From contig CALIJJ010000301.1 of NCBI GenBank assembly GCA_938017515.1, positions 1 through 35,568 on the forward strand: 35,568 nucleotides of DNA, given 5' to 3'. The translations under genes were made by a program, and so were the position numbers. Below the pieces are notes generated by a model that saw only the letters and a list, made by a program, of their open reading frames with translations, did no database searches and had not been told where the DNA came from. Positions 1 through 8,300 of this stretch are shown here, piece by piece. Source of the stretch: an uncultured Pseudanabaenaceae cyanobacterium. GTDB lineage: Bacteria; Cyanobacteriota; Cyanobacteriia; PCC-9006; JAAUQQ01. Within the stretch, counting starts at the first letter, position 1; the number at the start of each line of letters is the position of its first letter.

Positions 1-302
1 GGGATTTCTATACGGAAAGCCTCTTCCCGCAGAGAAAACACTCGATTTATTTCAATGTGAAAATGATGATAAGACAGATTAGTTCTGACTCTTAATAGCC
101 TGCTATAGGCCATGATTTTGATTGTTAATCCTAGATTTAGGATTGACCTAATAAGCTGTCTCAGTCCGAATAAAAATGGCACACTAGGTTGTTGGATTGA
201 TCAGTAATAACTTCTCAGTAACTATTGGCCTATGAGTATTTATGCGGCCATGATCATTGATGAATTTCGGGTGTTTTTATTCCCATGAAATTAGGTGAAT
301 AA
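1..302. other. AT-rich non-coding region before the first gene
   Basis: No credible gene is seen. The stretch is more AT-rich than the genes around it. It holds a perfect 7-base inverted repeat around a 4-base spacer (AATCCTA-GATT-TAGGATT, 127-144) and a weak 5-base inverted repeat (TGGCC at 226-230, GGCCA at 246-250). It probably carries the promoter of the kinase at 303, but no clear -35/-10 pair was found. The ribosome binding site AGGTGA at 293-298 supports the GTG start at 303. Confidence 0.5.
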
Positions 303-1946
303 GTGACTAATTCATTGCGTTTTTGGTCTATCTTCTTCCAGGCAAAGCTCTCGCGATGGCTGGCTTTTTGGGTTTTTGTCAGTATCGTTGCGATTGAGAT
401 CATTCTGTTGGTCCCTTCTGCGTTGCGGAGAGAGCGAGAGCTCTTAGGGCAGATCCAGCAATCGACGGTGGAGTCTAGTGCCCTAGCCCTACAGATGTTA
501 CCGGATGAAGCAACTGAGATAGAGGTCTTGGACACACTCAATACTTTATATCCTTCCTTTGCCCTAGGGGGCGCTCTCTATAGTCAGACGGGCCGCTATC
601 TAGGGGAGTTTGGGGAGTCTCCCCAGCTCGTTTCGAATCGGGCTCAGGAACAACCCACCCTGCGGGTCGGCAATCGTTACGATATTGCTTGGCAAACCCC
701 TGTGATTGGGGAGCGTCGGTATCTGCTTATCCTGCGTCAGGATGCTTCCCAGATTACTGGAGAAGTCCGAGGGTTTATCCTCCGCGTTGCGGGTTTGGTG
801 GTGATTATTTCTGTGGTTGTAACCGTTGCAACGATGGTGGCCCTAGGCATCACTGTGATTGTCCCTATTTGGAAGCTCCGACAAGATCTCGTCCAGGCAG
901 GACAAGCCGTTCAGGGGAATGCTGTAGGGCCTAGCTTTGCCCATTATTCCGATGACAGACGCGATGAACTGGCTGACGTGATCGGTGCTTTTAAGACGAT
1001 GTATTTACAAGTGACAACGACGATCGCAGAGCGTCAAACCGCAGAAATGAAACTGCAACATCTTGTGGAGAAACAGCGCAAAGCTCAGCAGCAACTGGTC
1101 GAGCTACAGGCGGAGCTGATTGCCACGGCGCGGCAAGCCGGGAAGGCTGAAATTGCGACGAATGTGGTCCATAACGTCGGCAATGTCTTGAACAGCGTCA
1201 ATGTAGGTTCGGAAGCGCTCCAGCGTCAGCTCAAGGGCATGCCGCTTGACTACCTCCGACGCATGGCAGACATGGTTGCAGAGCATCAATTGTTTCTGGC
1301 AGACCATGAAAAAATGAAACTCCTCCCGTCTGTGATTGAAAAGCTAACCCACAATATTGAACAACAGCACCAAGCCTGCTGTGATGAACTAACAACGCTG
1401 CAAACCCACGTAGAACACATTGCGACGATTGTAAAGCTGCAACAGGAGTCGGCGGGGTATCAAGCCATGTTAGAGACTGTGGAGCTGACCGCGTTAATGG
1501 AGTCTGCCCTAACCCTCAGCTTCAACGATTCCATAGAGCCAGAGATTCGCATTGAAAAGCACTATGAACAGCCCATACATGGCGTTCTGGATAAACATCA
1601 AGTGCTACAAATTTTGGTCAATCTGGTTTCTAATGCCAAGCAAGCGATCGCCCAGCTTCCCCTCGGAGAAGGGCATTTGAGCTTAAGCATAGAGTCGAAT
1701 GCCGAGCAGATCCTATTCAAGATTAAAGATAATGGTGAAGGGATCGCAGCGGAGAATATCGAGAAGATCTTTGGCCATGGCTATACGACCCGAGCAGAGG
1801 GCCATGGATTCGGACTTCACGGTAGCTCACTGAATGCGAAGCAAATGGGAGGCTGCTTAACAGTGGTCAGTTCAGGACCGGGACAAGGGGCTGAGTTCAC
1901 GCTGATGCTCCCAGGTCGCCAAATGGCGGCAATCTCGCTCGGATAG
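303..1946 (+). CDS. Orphan membrane sensor histidine kinase (HAMP, HATPase_c)
   Basis: This is a membrane-bound two-component sensor kinase of 547 residues. A first membrane helix (about 20-40) is followed by an extracytoplasmic stretch of about 110 residues, a second helix (about 158-188), a HAMP-like linker and a coiled coil (240-280). The likely phosphoacceptor is His290 in VVHNVGNVLNS, a HisKA variant in which His is followed by Asn-Val-Gly-Asn. The ATP-binding domain has an N box (LVNLVSNAKQAI, about 438-449), a G1 box (DNGEG, 476-480) and a G2 box (GHGFGLHG, 500-507). The GTG start has AGGTGA just upstream. No response regulator lies in the window, so the partner and signal are unknown. 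The gene converges on the AAA ATPase with only two bases between the stops. Confidence 0.9.
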   Translation: MTNSLRFWSIFFQAKLSRWLAFWVFVSIVAIEIILLVPSALRRERELLGQIQQSTVESSALALQMLPDEATEIEVLDTLNTLYPSFALGGALYSQTGRYLGEFGESPQLVSNRAQEQPTLRVGNRYDIAWQTPVIGERRYLLILRQDASQITGEVRGFILRVAGLVVIISVVVTVATMVALGITVIVPIWKLRQDLVQAGQAVQGNAVGPSFAHYSDDRRDELADVIGAFKTMYLQVTTTIAERQTAEMKLQHLVEKQRKAQQQLVELQAELIATARQAGKAEIATNVVHNVGNVLNSVNVGSEALQRQLKGMPLDYLRRMADMVAEHQLFLADHEKMKLLPSVIEKLTHNIEQQHQACCDELTTLQTHVEHIATIVKLQQESAGYQAMLETVELTALMESALTLSFNDSIEPEIRIEKHYEQPIHGVLDKHQVLQILVNLVSNAKQAIAQLPLGEGHLSLSIESNAEQILFKIKDNGEGIAAENIEKIFGHGYTTRAEGHGFGLHGSSLNAKQMGGCLTVVSSGPGQGAEFTLMLPGRQMAAISLG

Positions 1947-1948
1947 CG

Positions 1949-3289
1949 CTAGCGTTGATTCAGATAGTCCAAGATGTCGTCATAGGTTCCGTCCTGGTTG
2001 GCATGGATGGCGTAGTTCTTGGCGGTGCCAAACCACTCTCGTGTCGAAGGCCGAACCCGCTTCGCTGCCTTGAGTAAATCCTTTGTGGTGAGTGGCTTGG
2101 GCACCCCCGTTTTCATCGCCTCCTGCAGCTTTTGCTCCACCGCCATATCCACCACGGCTTTCAGGTCCGCTCCCGAAAGCTTGTCTGTTTTCTTAGCGAT
2201 TTGCTCAAAGTCCACATCCTGGACTGGCTTACCTTTGCACAAGAGTCGCAGTACCGCAGCCCTGGCCGGAGCATCCGGTGGATGGACAAACAGGATGCGA
2301 TCGAAACGTCCCGGTCTCCGAAATGCACTGTCCAAATGCCATGGCGCATTGGTGGCCGCCAGAATCAGCACGCCCTCATTGGAATACTGCACGCCGTCCA
2401 GCTCCGCCAGGAATTGGTTGATGATCTGCCGCGCCGTGGCCTGGCGCATATCCGTGCGCTTGCTCGCCAGGGCATCCACCTCATCAAAAAACAAAACGCA
2501 GGGGGAATTTTTGCGAGCTTGCTCAAACAAATCGTGCAGATTACGCTCGCTGTTGCCCAGCCACATATCCAGGACATCGTTGATGCCCACGGGGATAAAT
2601 CCCGCACGAATCTCCCCCGCCGTTGCCCGAGCCAAGTGAGTCTTGCCACAACCCGGTGGGCCATACAACAAAATACCGCCGCCGATGCTCTTGCCGTAGG
2701 CTTTGTACAGCTCTGCATTGGTCAGCGGATAGATAATCTTGAGGCGAATTTCTTCCTTGAGTTCCTCCATGCCGCCGACATCTTCAAACGTGATGCTGGG
2801 TCGCTCTAGGCCAGAGATGGATTCACCGCTCTCCGAGCCACCTGCCCGAACTCGACCGTCTACCACATCGCTGGTTTTGTCGGCATCCATCCCAAGCTGC
2901 TGCGCCAGATCCGAGTTCTGGAGGTCACTGTCTTTTTCTAGGGCTTGGCGGAACTGCTGTACCGCTTGGTCCACCTGACCTGCCCGCATCAGCAGACGGG
3001 AGTGCAGCGACAGCGCTGCGGTGTCGGGGTTTTCCTGCTTGATCAGCTCTTCCAGGAGGATCAGGGCTTGGCTGTTTTTGCCCTGCTGCTCGTAGGCGCG
3101 GGCGAGGCCCAGCTTGGTTTTGTTGTCGTTGGGGTCGTGGGTGAGGGCGATCGCAAATTCCTTCTCCGCCTCCGCCGATTCGCCCAGGCCCAGCAACATC
3201 TCTGCAATGTGCTGGCGTAGGGGAACATTGTCGGGCGAGACCTTCAGAGCTTCTCGCAGGGCTTGGATTTGGTCGGCGTTGGGCAACAT
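1949..3289 (-). CDS. TPR-repeat AAA+ ATPase
   Basis: This 446-residue cytosolic protein joins an N-terminal tetratricopeptide region (about 5-125) to one AAA+ module (about 165-400). Visible motifs are Walker A GPPGCGKTHLA (210-220), Walker B VLFFDEVDAL (265-274), the sensor-1 stretch ILAATNAP (309-316) and the arginine-finger segment FRRPGRFDR (323-331). The module resembles the Cdc48/FtsH branch and is probably a hexameric remodelling ATPase, with the TPRs acting as the substrate or partner platform. No protease domain or membrane helix is present, which argues against FtsH. The substrate cannot be predicted. A long Ser/Gly/Glu linker (140-163) joins the two halves. Confidence 0.88.
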   Translation of the reverse strand: MLPNADQIQALREALKVSPDNVPLRQHIAEMLLGLGESAEAEKEFAIALTHDPNDNKTKLGLARAYEQQGKNSQALILLEELIKQENPDTAALSLHSRLLMRAGQVDQAVQQFRQALEKDSDLQNSDLAQQLGMDADKTSDVVDGRVRAGGSESGESISGLERPSITFEDVGGMEELKEEIRLKIIYPLTNAELYKAYGKSIGGGILLYGPPGCGKTHLARATAGEIRAGFIPVGINDVLDMWLGNSERNLHDLFEQARKNSPCVLFFDEVDALASKRTDMRQATARQIINQFLAELDGVQYSNEGVLILAATNAPWHLDSAFRRPGRFDRILFVHPPDAPARAAVLRLLCKGKPVQDVDFEQIAKKTDKLSGADLKAVVDMAVEQKLQEAMKTGVPKPLTTKDLLKAAKRVRPSTREWFGTAKNYAIHANQDGTYDDILDYLNQR

Positions 3290-3336
3290 GGCGATCGCGA
3301 TAGGAGTCTTGGGGAGAAAATCCCTCTTCTCATCCT

Positions 3337-3380
3337 AAATTGCCCATCTCAAATTTCCCATAACCAAATTTCCCATAACC
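3337..3380. repeat. Tandem 15-base repeat upstream of the AAA ATPase gene
   Basis: Two perfect copies of AAATTTCCCATAACC (3351-3365, 3366-3380) are preceded by a degenerate copy AAATTGCCCATCTC (3337-3350). The array lies about 50 bases upstream of the minus-strand AAA ATPase start, in its promoter or leader. The tandem identity is visible directly; a regulatory role is inferred only from position. Confidence 0.85.
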
Positions 3381-3547
3381 AATGGATGGTAGAGGCAATG
3401 AAATTGAATTGGCACATAATTCGGGATTCCGTAATCGATAACCCCATAGCACAGTGGTCGATTCTTACGGCGGCGGCTACGCTGGAGGCAGGGATTTGCT
3501 TTGCCAACCTTCAGAGTAATGACTCCTGAAATTACGCCTGAAGATCT

Positions 3548-3575
3548 ATCGCATCTAAAACATCGCATCCAAAAT
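3548..3575. repeat. Tandem 14-base repeat in the rhomboid gene leader
   Basis: ATCGCATCTAAAAC (3548-3561) is followed at once by ATCGCATCCAAAAT (3562-3575), with two differences. The pair ends one base before the ATG of the rhomboid gene, so it occupies the region where a ribosome binding site is expected. No Shine-Dalgarno-like purine run is seen there. Confidence 0.75.
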
Positions 3576-3576
3576 T

Positions 3577-4170
3577 ATGGCGACCGAAGTACGCTCCGAT
3601 GGCAGCCTCAACCGGCTGAAGCAAAATATTTTCCTGCCTCTGCAAATCCTCGTTATTCCCTGGATTGTGGAAATTGTCGATCAGTTTCTTTTCCAGGGGC
3701 GGCTGGCATTCGTCGTGATTCCGCGTTCCATTGCCGGGATTCCCGGCATCTTCCTCTCAGCCATTTCCCATGCTGATTTTGCGCATTTGATTGGAAACAG
3801 CATTAGCTTTGCCATCTTTAGCTGGATCATCCTGGCGAAAAGCCGCAAGGATTATTGGACCACCCTATTTATTGGTTGGTTGGGGGGCGGCTTGGCCTGC
3901 TGGCTGTTTGGCCTCAGTCCGGCCCACGGTCTCAGCGGTGTGGTCTACACGCTGTTTGGCTATCTCTTGCTGATTGGTTGGTTGGAGCGCCGGTTTATCC
4001 CGCTGCTGATTTCTGTCTTTGTGCTGATTCAGTACAGCTACGTTGTTTGGGGCGTGTTGCCGACCCAGCCCGGCGTGGCTTGGTGGGGCCATCTCTATGG
4101 TTTCTTGCTGGGGGCATTCGCGGCCTATGGGGTCTATCGCGAACCCGGTACGCCATACCAAGCGGATTAG
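3577..4170 (+). CDS. Rhomboid-family intramembrane serine protease
   Basis: A polytopic membrane protein of 197 residues with about six hydrophobic helices. The rhomboid signature is complete. HADFAHLIGN (65-74) gives the His and Asn of helix 2, HGLSGVVY (117-124) carries the GxSG catalytic Ser120, and WWGHLYGFLLGA (169-180) carries the catalytic His172 followed by the conserved G-x3-G pattern. It should cleave single-pass membrane proteins within or near the bilayer. At under 200 residues it is a minimal catalytic core with no extra cytosolic domain. It lies 123 bases upstream of a small Gly-Gly-leader protein on the same strand, a possible substrate or co-expressed partner, though this is untested. 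Confidence 0.88.
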   Translation: MATEVRSDGSLNRLKQNIFLPLQILVIPWIVEIVDQFLFQGRLAFVVIPRSIAGIPGIFLSAISHADFAHLIGNSISFAIFSWIILAKSRKDYWTTLFIGWLGGGLACWLFGLSPAHGLSGVVYTLFGYLLLIGWLERRFIPLLISVFVLIQYSYVVWGVLPTQPGVAWWGHLYGFLLGAFAAYGVYREPGTPYQAD

Positions 4171-4293
4171 CCCGGCGGATTCACTGCAATCGGGCAACGG
4201 GCCTTGGCTGCCCAAGACTTGGCGATTTGGCAACTCCATGGGGGATGTTCCGAATAATCTTGGTTCAGAACTGAAGCTCAAAAGCAGTCAACC

Positions 4294-4650
4294 ATGAAAC
4301 TGAAAAGCAGCCTAAAGCTCGAAGATCTTTCCTTTGATACTGTTCTGACCGAAGTTGAAGCAGAGGCCGTGGGCGGTAGCCGTGGCCATTGCCCCGGTGG
4401 CTACGGACGTCGCCGCCGCCGTCGTTTTGGTTTTGGTCGCCGCCGCGGCCATGGGCCGATGATGCCGTCGATGCCGTTACCCTCCGGCCCGATCCCCGTT
4501 GAGCCCAATCTGCCCGATGGCAGCCCCAACCCCGGCAATTTCCCGCCCACGCTGCCTCCTTTCGCCATGATGGAAGAAGGAACTCAGGTTATTGAATTTA
4601 GTGGCTCGGGCTTCAGCGGCCATGCTTCCTTTAGCTTTAGCAGCCACTAG
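4294..4650 (+). CDS. Small Arg/Pro/Gly-rich protein with double-glycine leader-like N-terminus
   Basis: A 118-residue protein whose family was not recognised. It divides into zones. Residues 1-26 form a charged, acidic-ending helix-like leader. Gly27-Gly28 follow in EAEAVGG. Residues 29-54 form a strongly basic Gly/Arg segment with six Arg in a row (39-44). Residues 55-92 are Pro-rich and the last 25 are Ser/Phe/Gly-rich. The beginning resembles bacteriocin-type leaders cleaved after Gly-Gly by peptidase C39 transporters, but positions -4, -7 and -8 do not fit the classical consensus. There is one Cys (33). No maturation enzyme or C39 transporter lies nearby; the nearest protease is the rhomboid upstream. 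It may be a secreted or modified peptide, or a nucleic-acid-binding basic protein. Confidence 0.6.
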   Translation: MKLKSSLKLEDLSFDTVLTEVEAEAVGGSRGHCPGGYGRRRRRRFGFGRRRGHGPMMPSMPLPSGPIPVEPNLPDGSPNPGNFPPTLPPFAMMEEGTQVIEFSGSGFSGHASFSFSSH

Positions 4651-4809
4651 AGCAGTGGTGCAGGCTAGCCATGCAGAGCCGTCATCTTGGCCCAGTCATA
4701 TTCTGGCTGTGAGCGTCTCTTGACCCCCTTAAACGTTGTGTTTTGATGAAGTTGTTTAGGCTCCTTGGACTGATCGGTGTTGATGCCGATGGTCTGGGGA
4801 GTTTTTTTG

Positions 4810-4837
4810 TGGTGATTTTTTGATGGTGATTTTTTGC
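4810..4837. repeat. Tandem 14-base repeat (TGGTGATTTTTTGA)
   Basis: Two adjacent copies (4810-4823 and 4824-4837) differ only in the last base. They lie in the 235-base gap between the small Gly-Gly protein and the minus-strand glycerophosphodiesterase gene, beyond the 3' ends of both. No stem-loop accompanies them, so they are not an ordinary terminator. Confidence 0.8.
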
Positions 4838-4885
4838 TGGCGAGACTGAGAGGATGCTGCTCTCGCCCAATGCTGATCTGCTTCG

Positions 4886-5617
4886 CTAGCTCGAAACATG
4901 GCCGGAAACGCGGCCGGGATAGTCCGTAAATACCCCGTCTACCCCTAGTGATCGCATTCGGCTCAAATCCTGGGGGTCATTCACTGTATAGGCCCATACC
5001 TTGAGTCCGGCCCCGTGGGCTGCACTGATGATCGCCGCTGTAACCGTATCGTGACGCAGGTTGATGCTTTGGGCGGAAAGCGCTTGGGCGATCGCGATCG
5101 CATTGCCTGGACCCTCAGGGGGCAACCCCCAAAACAACGCCCCGAGAGGGATCGCAGGATTGAGTTGATGCAGTTGCTGAAGCTGGCTATGCTCGAACGA
5201 AGACACTGCCAGGAGGTTTCGTTGGAGTAACTTCGGCAGGCTCAGAGCATGCTCCACAGACTGGTGCTGAAGAAAGGCTGCGACAGGTTCAGCCGTATTG
5301 CTTCCTTTGAGTTCGATATTGATGCCGATGAGGCTACGGAATTGGGCGATGGTGTCAAAGACTTCCTGGAGCGTGGGGATTTGCTGGCCGTCGCCTGCGT
5401 CTAGCGATCGCAAATACTCAAAACTCTGTTCCATCACCAGCCCGGTGCCATTGGTGGTGCGTTCCAAGCGATCGTCATGGAAGACAATCAGCTCACCCTC
5501 GACACAGTAGACATCAACCTCAACCCACTGGGCACCAAGCCGGATCCCTTGCTCGACTGCGGCGATCGTATTTTCCGGGGCATAACCCGCTGCACCACGA
5601 TGACCAATGGAAAGCAT
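4886..5617 (-). CDS. Glycerophosphodiester phosphodiesterase
   Basis: A GDPD-family enzyme of 243 residues that hydrolyses glycerophosphodiesters, released from phospholipid breakdown, to glycerol-3-phosphate and an alcohol. The signature is intact: IGHRGAAGYAPENT near the N-terminus with the catalytic His and metal-binding Glu, then EVDVY and VFHDDRLERTTNG with the second catalytic His, IELKG in the middle and GVDGVFTDYP at the end. The ATG at 5617 is chosen because it places the HRGA motif at residue 6, as is usual; an upstream TTG at 5674 would add 19 unconserved residues and overlap the glycosyltransferase gene. No signal peptide is seen, so it is probably cytosolic. It lies 37 bases downstream of the glycosyltransferase gene and may be co-transcribed with it. 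Confidence 0.9.
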   Translation of the reverse strand: MLSIGHRGAAGYAPENTIAAVEQGIRLGAQWVEVDVYCVEGELIVFHDDRLERTTNGTGLVMEQSFEYLRSLDAGDGQQIPTLQEVFDTIAQFRSLIGINIELKGSNTAEPVAAFLQHQSVEHALSLPKLLQRNLLAVSSFEHSQLQQLHQLNPAIPLGALFWGLPPEGPGNAIAIAQALSAQSINLRHDTVTAAIISAAHGAGLKVWAYTVNDPQDLSRMRSLGVDGVFTDYPGRVSGHVSS

Positions 5618-5654
5618 GATTGAGTCCGAGCGACAGGGAACTGGTCGAGACCAG

Positions 5655-6836
5655 CTATCCCAATTTTGACCCAAAGCTTGCAGCTAAGGAAGTACGTCCT
5701 AGGGCAGCCCGTTCGATGGTGTCGAGGATGAGTTGTTCATAGGCTGGCATGAGGGTCGTCCAGCTAAACCGAGTGGCATTGCGCCGGGAGGCTTGCTCCC
5801 CACCATGGCTTTGCTTGTGGCGCAGGACCGATTGCAGGGCTTGGGCGTAGTCCGCTGGATTCGTGACGTCGCAGACCTGTCCCGCATCGGCGACAATATG
5901 CCGACGCATGGCATCATCCGTGGTCACCACAGGCAGTCCAGTGGCCATGGCCTCTAGGTAGGAGAGGCCAAAGGGTTCATCCACCGATGCCAAGGTAAAA
6001 AGGTCAGCACTGCGATAGACCTGAGGCATGTCGTCGAAGCTCACGGTGCAAATGGCAAACCGCTCGGCTCCAAGCAGTTTCTCCCCCAGGGCCTGGTAAT
6101 ACTCACGATCAACCCCGTCCCCACAAATCAGGAGGCTCAGCTCTGGCACTCTGGCGATCGCCTCTAGGGTCAGTTCCACTCGCTTGTGATCGCAACGAGA
6201 CAGCGATGCCACACACAGGGCCACGGGACCGTTGAGGCCGTGCTCTCGCCTGGGACCCGCCGGAGAAAAGCGATCGAGATTAACACCGTTTTCAATCACG
6301 CTGACCGACTGGTCGGGGCGATGCTCCTGAACCAGGCGCGCCGTTTCTCGCGAGAAGACCACCAGCTCATCGGGCCGAAATTTGAGGTTGCGATAGAGGG
6401 GCTTATTACTGGCTAATTGGCCGGTGTGTTGTGTATAGAGTACCGGTGTTCCCTTCATCGCTCTGACGAATGCGCCGATGGCCAATCCGCCGTAGTCATT
6501 ACAGGGAAAAATCAAATCGGGGGTGTGGGTCAGCAAACGCCAGACACAGGGCCAAAAGTTGGTCAAATGTTCCAGGACGATGTCTGGGTTGGTGGCAATT
6601 TTTCCGAGGGCAGCGGCAACCACAGGATGTTGGGTGAAGGGCCGGATTTGGGAGCGCGTGATGCCACCCCATAGAGGATAGGCCTCAACGCAGGAGCCGG
6701 GACCAGCCAGTAGTTCCACCTCAAATCTCTGGGAGAGTTGCCGAGACATCTCGATGGCAAAGGCTTCTCCACCGCCACTGTGATTAATGCCAGCGCTGGG
6801 GCGAATCAGTGTGATCTTTGGTTTTTTCGGGGACAT
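5655..6836 (-). CDS. GT4-family glycosyltransferase
   Basis: A 393-residue GT-B-fold glycosyltransferase of family 4. The N-terminal half begins with a beta strand and the Gly-rich acceptor-side loop NHSGGGEAFA (18-27). The C-terminal half has ENGVNLDRFSP (182-192), LCVASLSRCDHKR (207-219) and the donor-binding EPFGLSYLEAM (287-297), which supplies the E-x7-E pair. It should transfer a sugar from a nucleotide donor; the sugar and acceptor cannot be told. There are no membrane helices. The neighbouring glycerophosphodiesterase hints at lipid or envelope polysaccharide work, but that is inference. The ATG start gives the usual lysine-rich beginning before the first strand. Confidence 0.88.
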   Translation of the reverse strand: MSPKKPKITLIRPSAGINHSGGGEAFAIEMSRQLSQRFEVELLAGPGSCVEAYPLWGGITRSQIRPFTQHPVVAAALGKIATNPDIVLEHLTNFWPCVWRLLTHTPDLIFPCNDYGGLAIGAFVRAMKGTPVLYTQHTGQLASNKPLYRNLKFRPDELVVFSRETARLVQEHRPDQSVSVIENGVNLDRFSPAGPRREHGLNGPVALCVASLSRCDHKRVELTLEAIARVPELSLLICGDGVDREYYQALGEKLLGAERFAICTVSFDDMPQVYRSADLFTLASVDEPFGLSYLEAMATGLPVVTTDDAMRRHIVADAGQVCDVTNPADYAQALQSVLRHKQSHGGEQASRRNATRFSWTTLMPAYEQLILDTIERAALGRTSLAASFGSKLG

Positions 6837-7027
6837 GGCGCGTCACAAAGGGGGCTGCTAGGCGGGGAAATGGCATCCTGTGGCCTCAGTATTCCCACTT
6901 AGCCCTTGGACTCACCATGGTTGTTCAAGGTTCCTGCGAGGGCTGCTCAAAATCGCAACTGGGTTGCGGCGATGCTGCCGTGAAGGAGCGGACGCTTGCA
7001 TCCTTGTGGGATGGGAGAAAGAGCTTT

Positions 7028-7528
7028 TTATTGAGGAAAGAGGGGACAGCCTTGGGTTGAAGGATTGCCATTGGGCAGTGTTGCATAGCAAAGTGTTGTC
7101 CCCGTGGCGCTGACACCGCCAACCCGTGCCCCTTGGAGGAGGGCCTCCGAGAGTCTGGCATTGTCTAGCGTTGCATTTTGCAGGTTGGCCTGAATCAGCG
7201 AGGCACGGCTGAGGTTGGCTCCGGTGAGATTGGCTCCGGTGAGATTTGCCCGTTCGAGACTGATTCCCGAGAGGTTCGCCCCTGCGAGATTGGCACCCGA
7301 GAGGTCGGTGAAGGTGAGGTCCGCGTTACGCAGGTCTGCCCCAGAGAGGTCCGCCCCGGCCATGTAGCGATAGCGTAGGTTGGTGGCGGAGAGTTGGCAG
7401 CCCGGACAATTGCCCGTGGTTTCGAGCTGGTCTCGATCCGCTGGATTGGGCTGAGCCTGAGCCGCTGTCGCGAGTAAAAGGGTTGCGATCGCAAGTAAAG
7501 CCGTGGGTCGGTACTGGCTGGTGCTCAT
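7028..7528 (-). CDS. Exported pentapeptide-repeat protein
   Basis: A 166-residue protein with a clear Sec signal peptide: a hydrophobic core at about 9-20 and a likely AQA cleavage site near residue 25. The mature part has about 16 pentapeptide repeats of A(D/N)LXX type (roughly 46-135), expected to fold as a right-handed quadrilateral beta helix. Two Cys before the repeats (CPGC) and two after (in LCYATLP and GCPLFP) could form disulfides in the periplasm. Pentapeptide proteins are abundant in cyanobacteria and mostly without known function. The gene starts 11 bases after the L,D-transpeptidase stop and is very likely in the same operon, which suggests a cell-wall or periplasmic role. Confidence 0.85.
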   Translation of the reverse strand: MSTSQYRPTALLAIATLLLATAAQAQPNPADRDQLETTGNCPGCQLSATNLRYRYMAGADLSGADLRNADLTFTDLSGANLAGANLSGISLERANLTGANLTGANLSRASLIQANLQNATLDNARLSEALLQGARVGGVSATGTTLCYATLPNGNPSTQGCPLFPQ

Positions 7529-7539
7529 GCTCGAATGCG

Positions 7540-8217
7540 CTAAGGGACAATCTCTACGATAGTACCCACCTGAACGACGTTATAAATCTCATCCACATCT
7601 GCGTTGGTCAAGGACGGGCAGCCCCAGGTCCAGTTGAGGCGGCTGGTAATGGCCTCGTCATGCGGTGAACCATGAATGCCCACCGCACTGCCCACACTCG
7701 AACCCCAACCAATTTCACCCGCTAGCTTCGAGCGCCAGTGCTTTCGCCAGGAGGTGGGGTTGGGATAGTCCAGCCAAAGGAATTTGGACCAATCCGGGTG
7801 GGGATACAGGTCCTTGATGCGTAGGATGCCCTCGGGCGTTTTGCGATCGCCCTCCCGTCGTTTGTCCCCCGTGGGTGACTCTCCAAAGACCACGGGATAG
7901 GCTTTGACTGCTTGGCCTTGGTAATACAGCGTCAGGCGATGCTTGGACTTTTCAATCAGAATCGAGGTTTGGGCTGGATCGATAGTGTTGCTCAGGAGTT
8001 CGGCAAGGGGGCGATCGCCATTCAAAAGTGTCTCCCCCGCCATGGGCTGATGTATTGAAGCCTCGGCCTCACAGCCGCCCACACACATCACAGCCGGAAT
8101 TGCTTGAACGGGAATGGCATAGCCGAAGCGGACCAGCAACTGGTAACCGGAAGCGATCGCGACCAATCCCAAAACTGCTAACCGTAATTTTGGTGATATC
8201 CCCAATCCTCTCGGCAT
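7540..8217 (-). CDS. L,D-transpeptidase (YkuD domain)
   Basis: A 225-residue envelope enzyme that would form L,D cross-links in peptidoglycan or attach proteins to it. An N-terminal hydrophobic helix (about 12-30) serves as anchor or signal. The YkuD domain spans about 84-224. The catalytic motif reads IHGSPHDEAI (181-190) followed by WTWGCPSLTNADV (197-209), with His182 and the nucleophile Cys200. The usual Arg of S-x-G-C-R is replaced by Pro-Ser, a variation seen in some YkuD proteins. A Cys-rich stretch MCVGGCEAE (44-52) lies between anchor and domain. It is followed after 11 bases by the exported pentapeptide protein. Confidence 0.88.
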   Translation of the reverse strand: MPRGLGISPKLRLAVLGLVAIASGYQLLVRFGYAIPVQAIPAVMCVGGCEAEASIHQPMAGETLLNGDRPLAELLSNTIDPAQTSILIEKSKHRLTLYYQGQAVKAYPVVFGESPTGDKRREGDRKTPEGILRIKDLYPHPDWSKFLWLDYPNPTSWRKHWRSKLAGEIGWGSSVGSAVGIHGSPHDEAITSRLNWTWGCPSLTNADVDEIYNVVQVGTIVEIVP

Positions 8218-8300
8218 TGCTGGCTCCAGGGTCTACCCCGTTCAAAACCATCTGGACTGCACTGATTTCGCAGAATTTCCGAAAATATTGGGAAAGGGGC

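Noticed and set aside
2019..3338. Several plus-strand frames opposite the AAA ATPase gene
   Set aside because: They follow codon periodicity of the ATPase gene on the other strand and lack any conserved motif.
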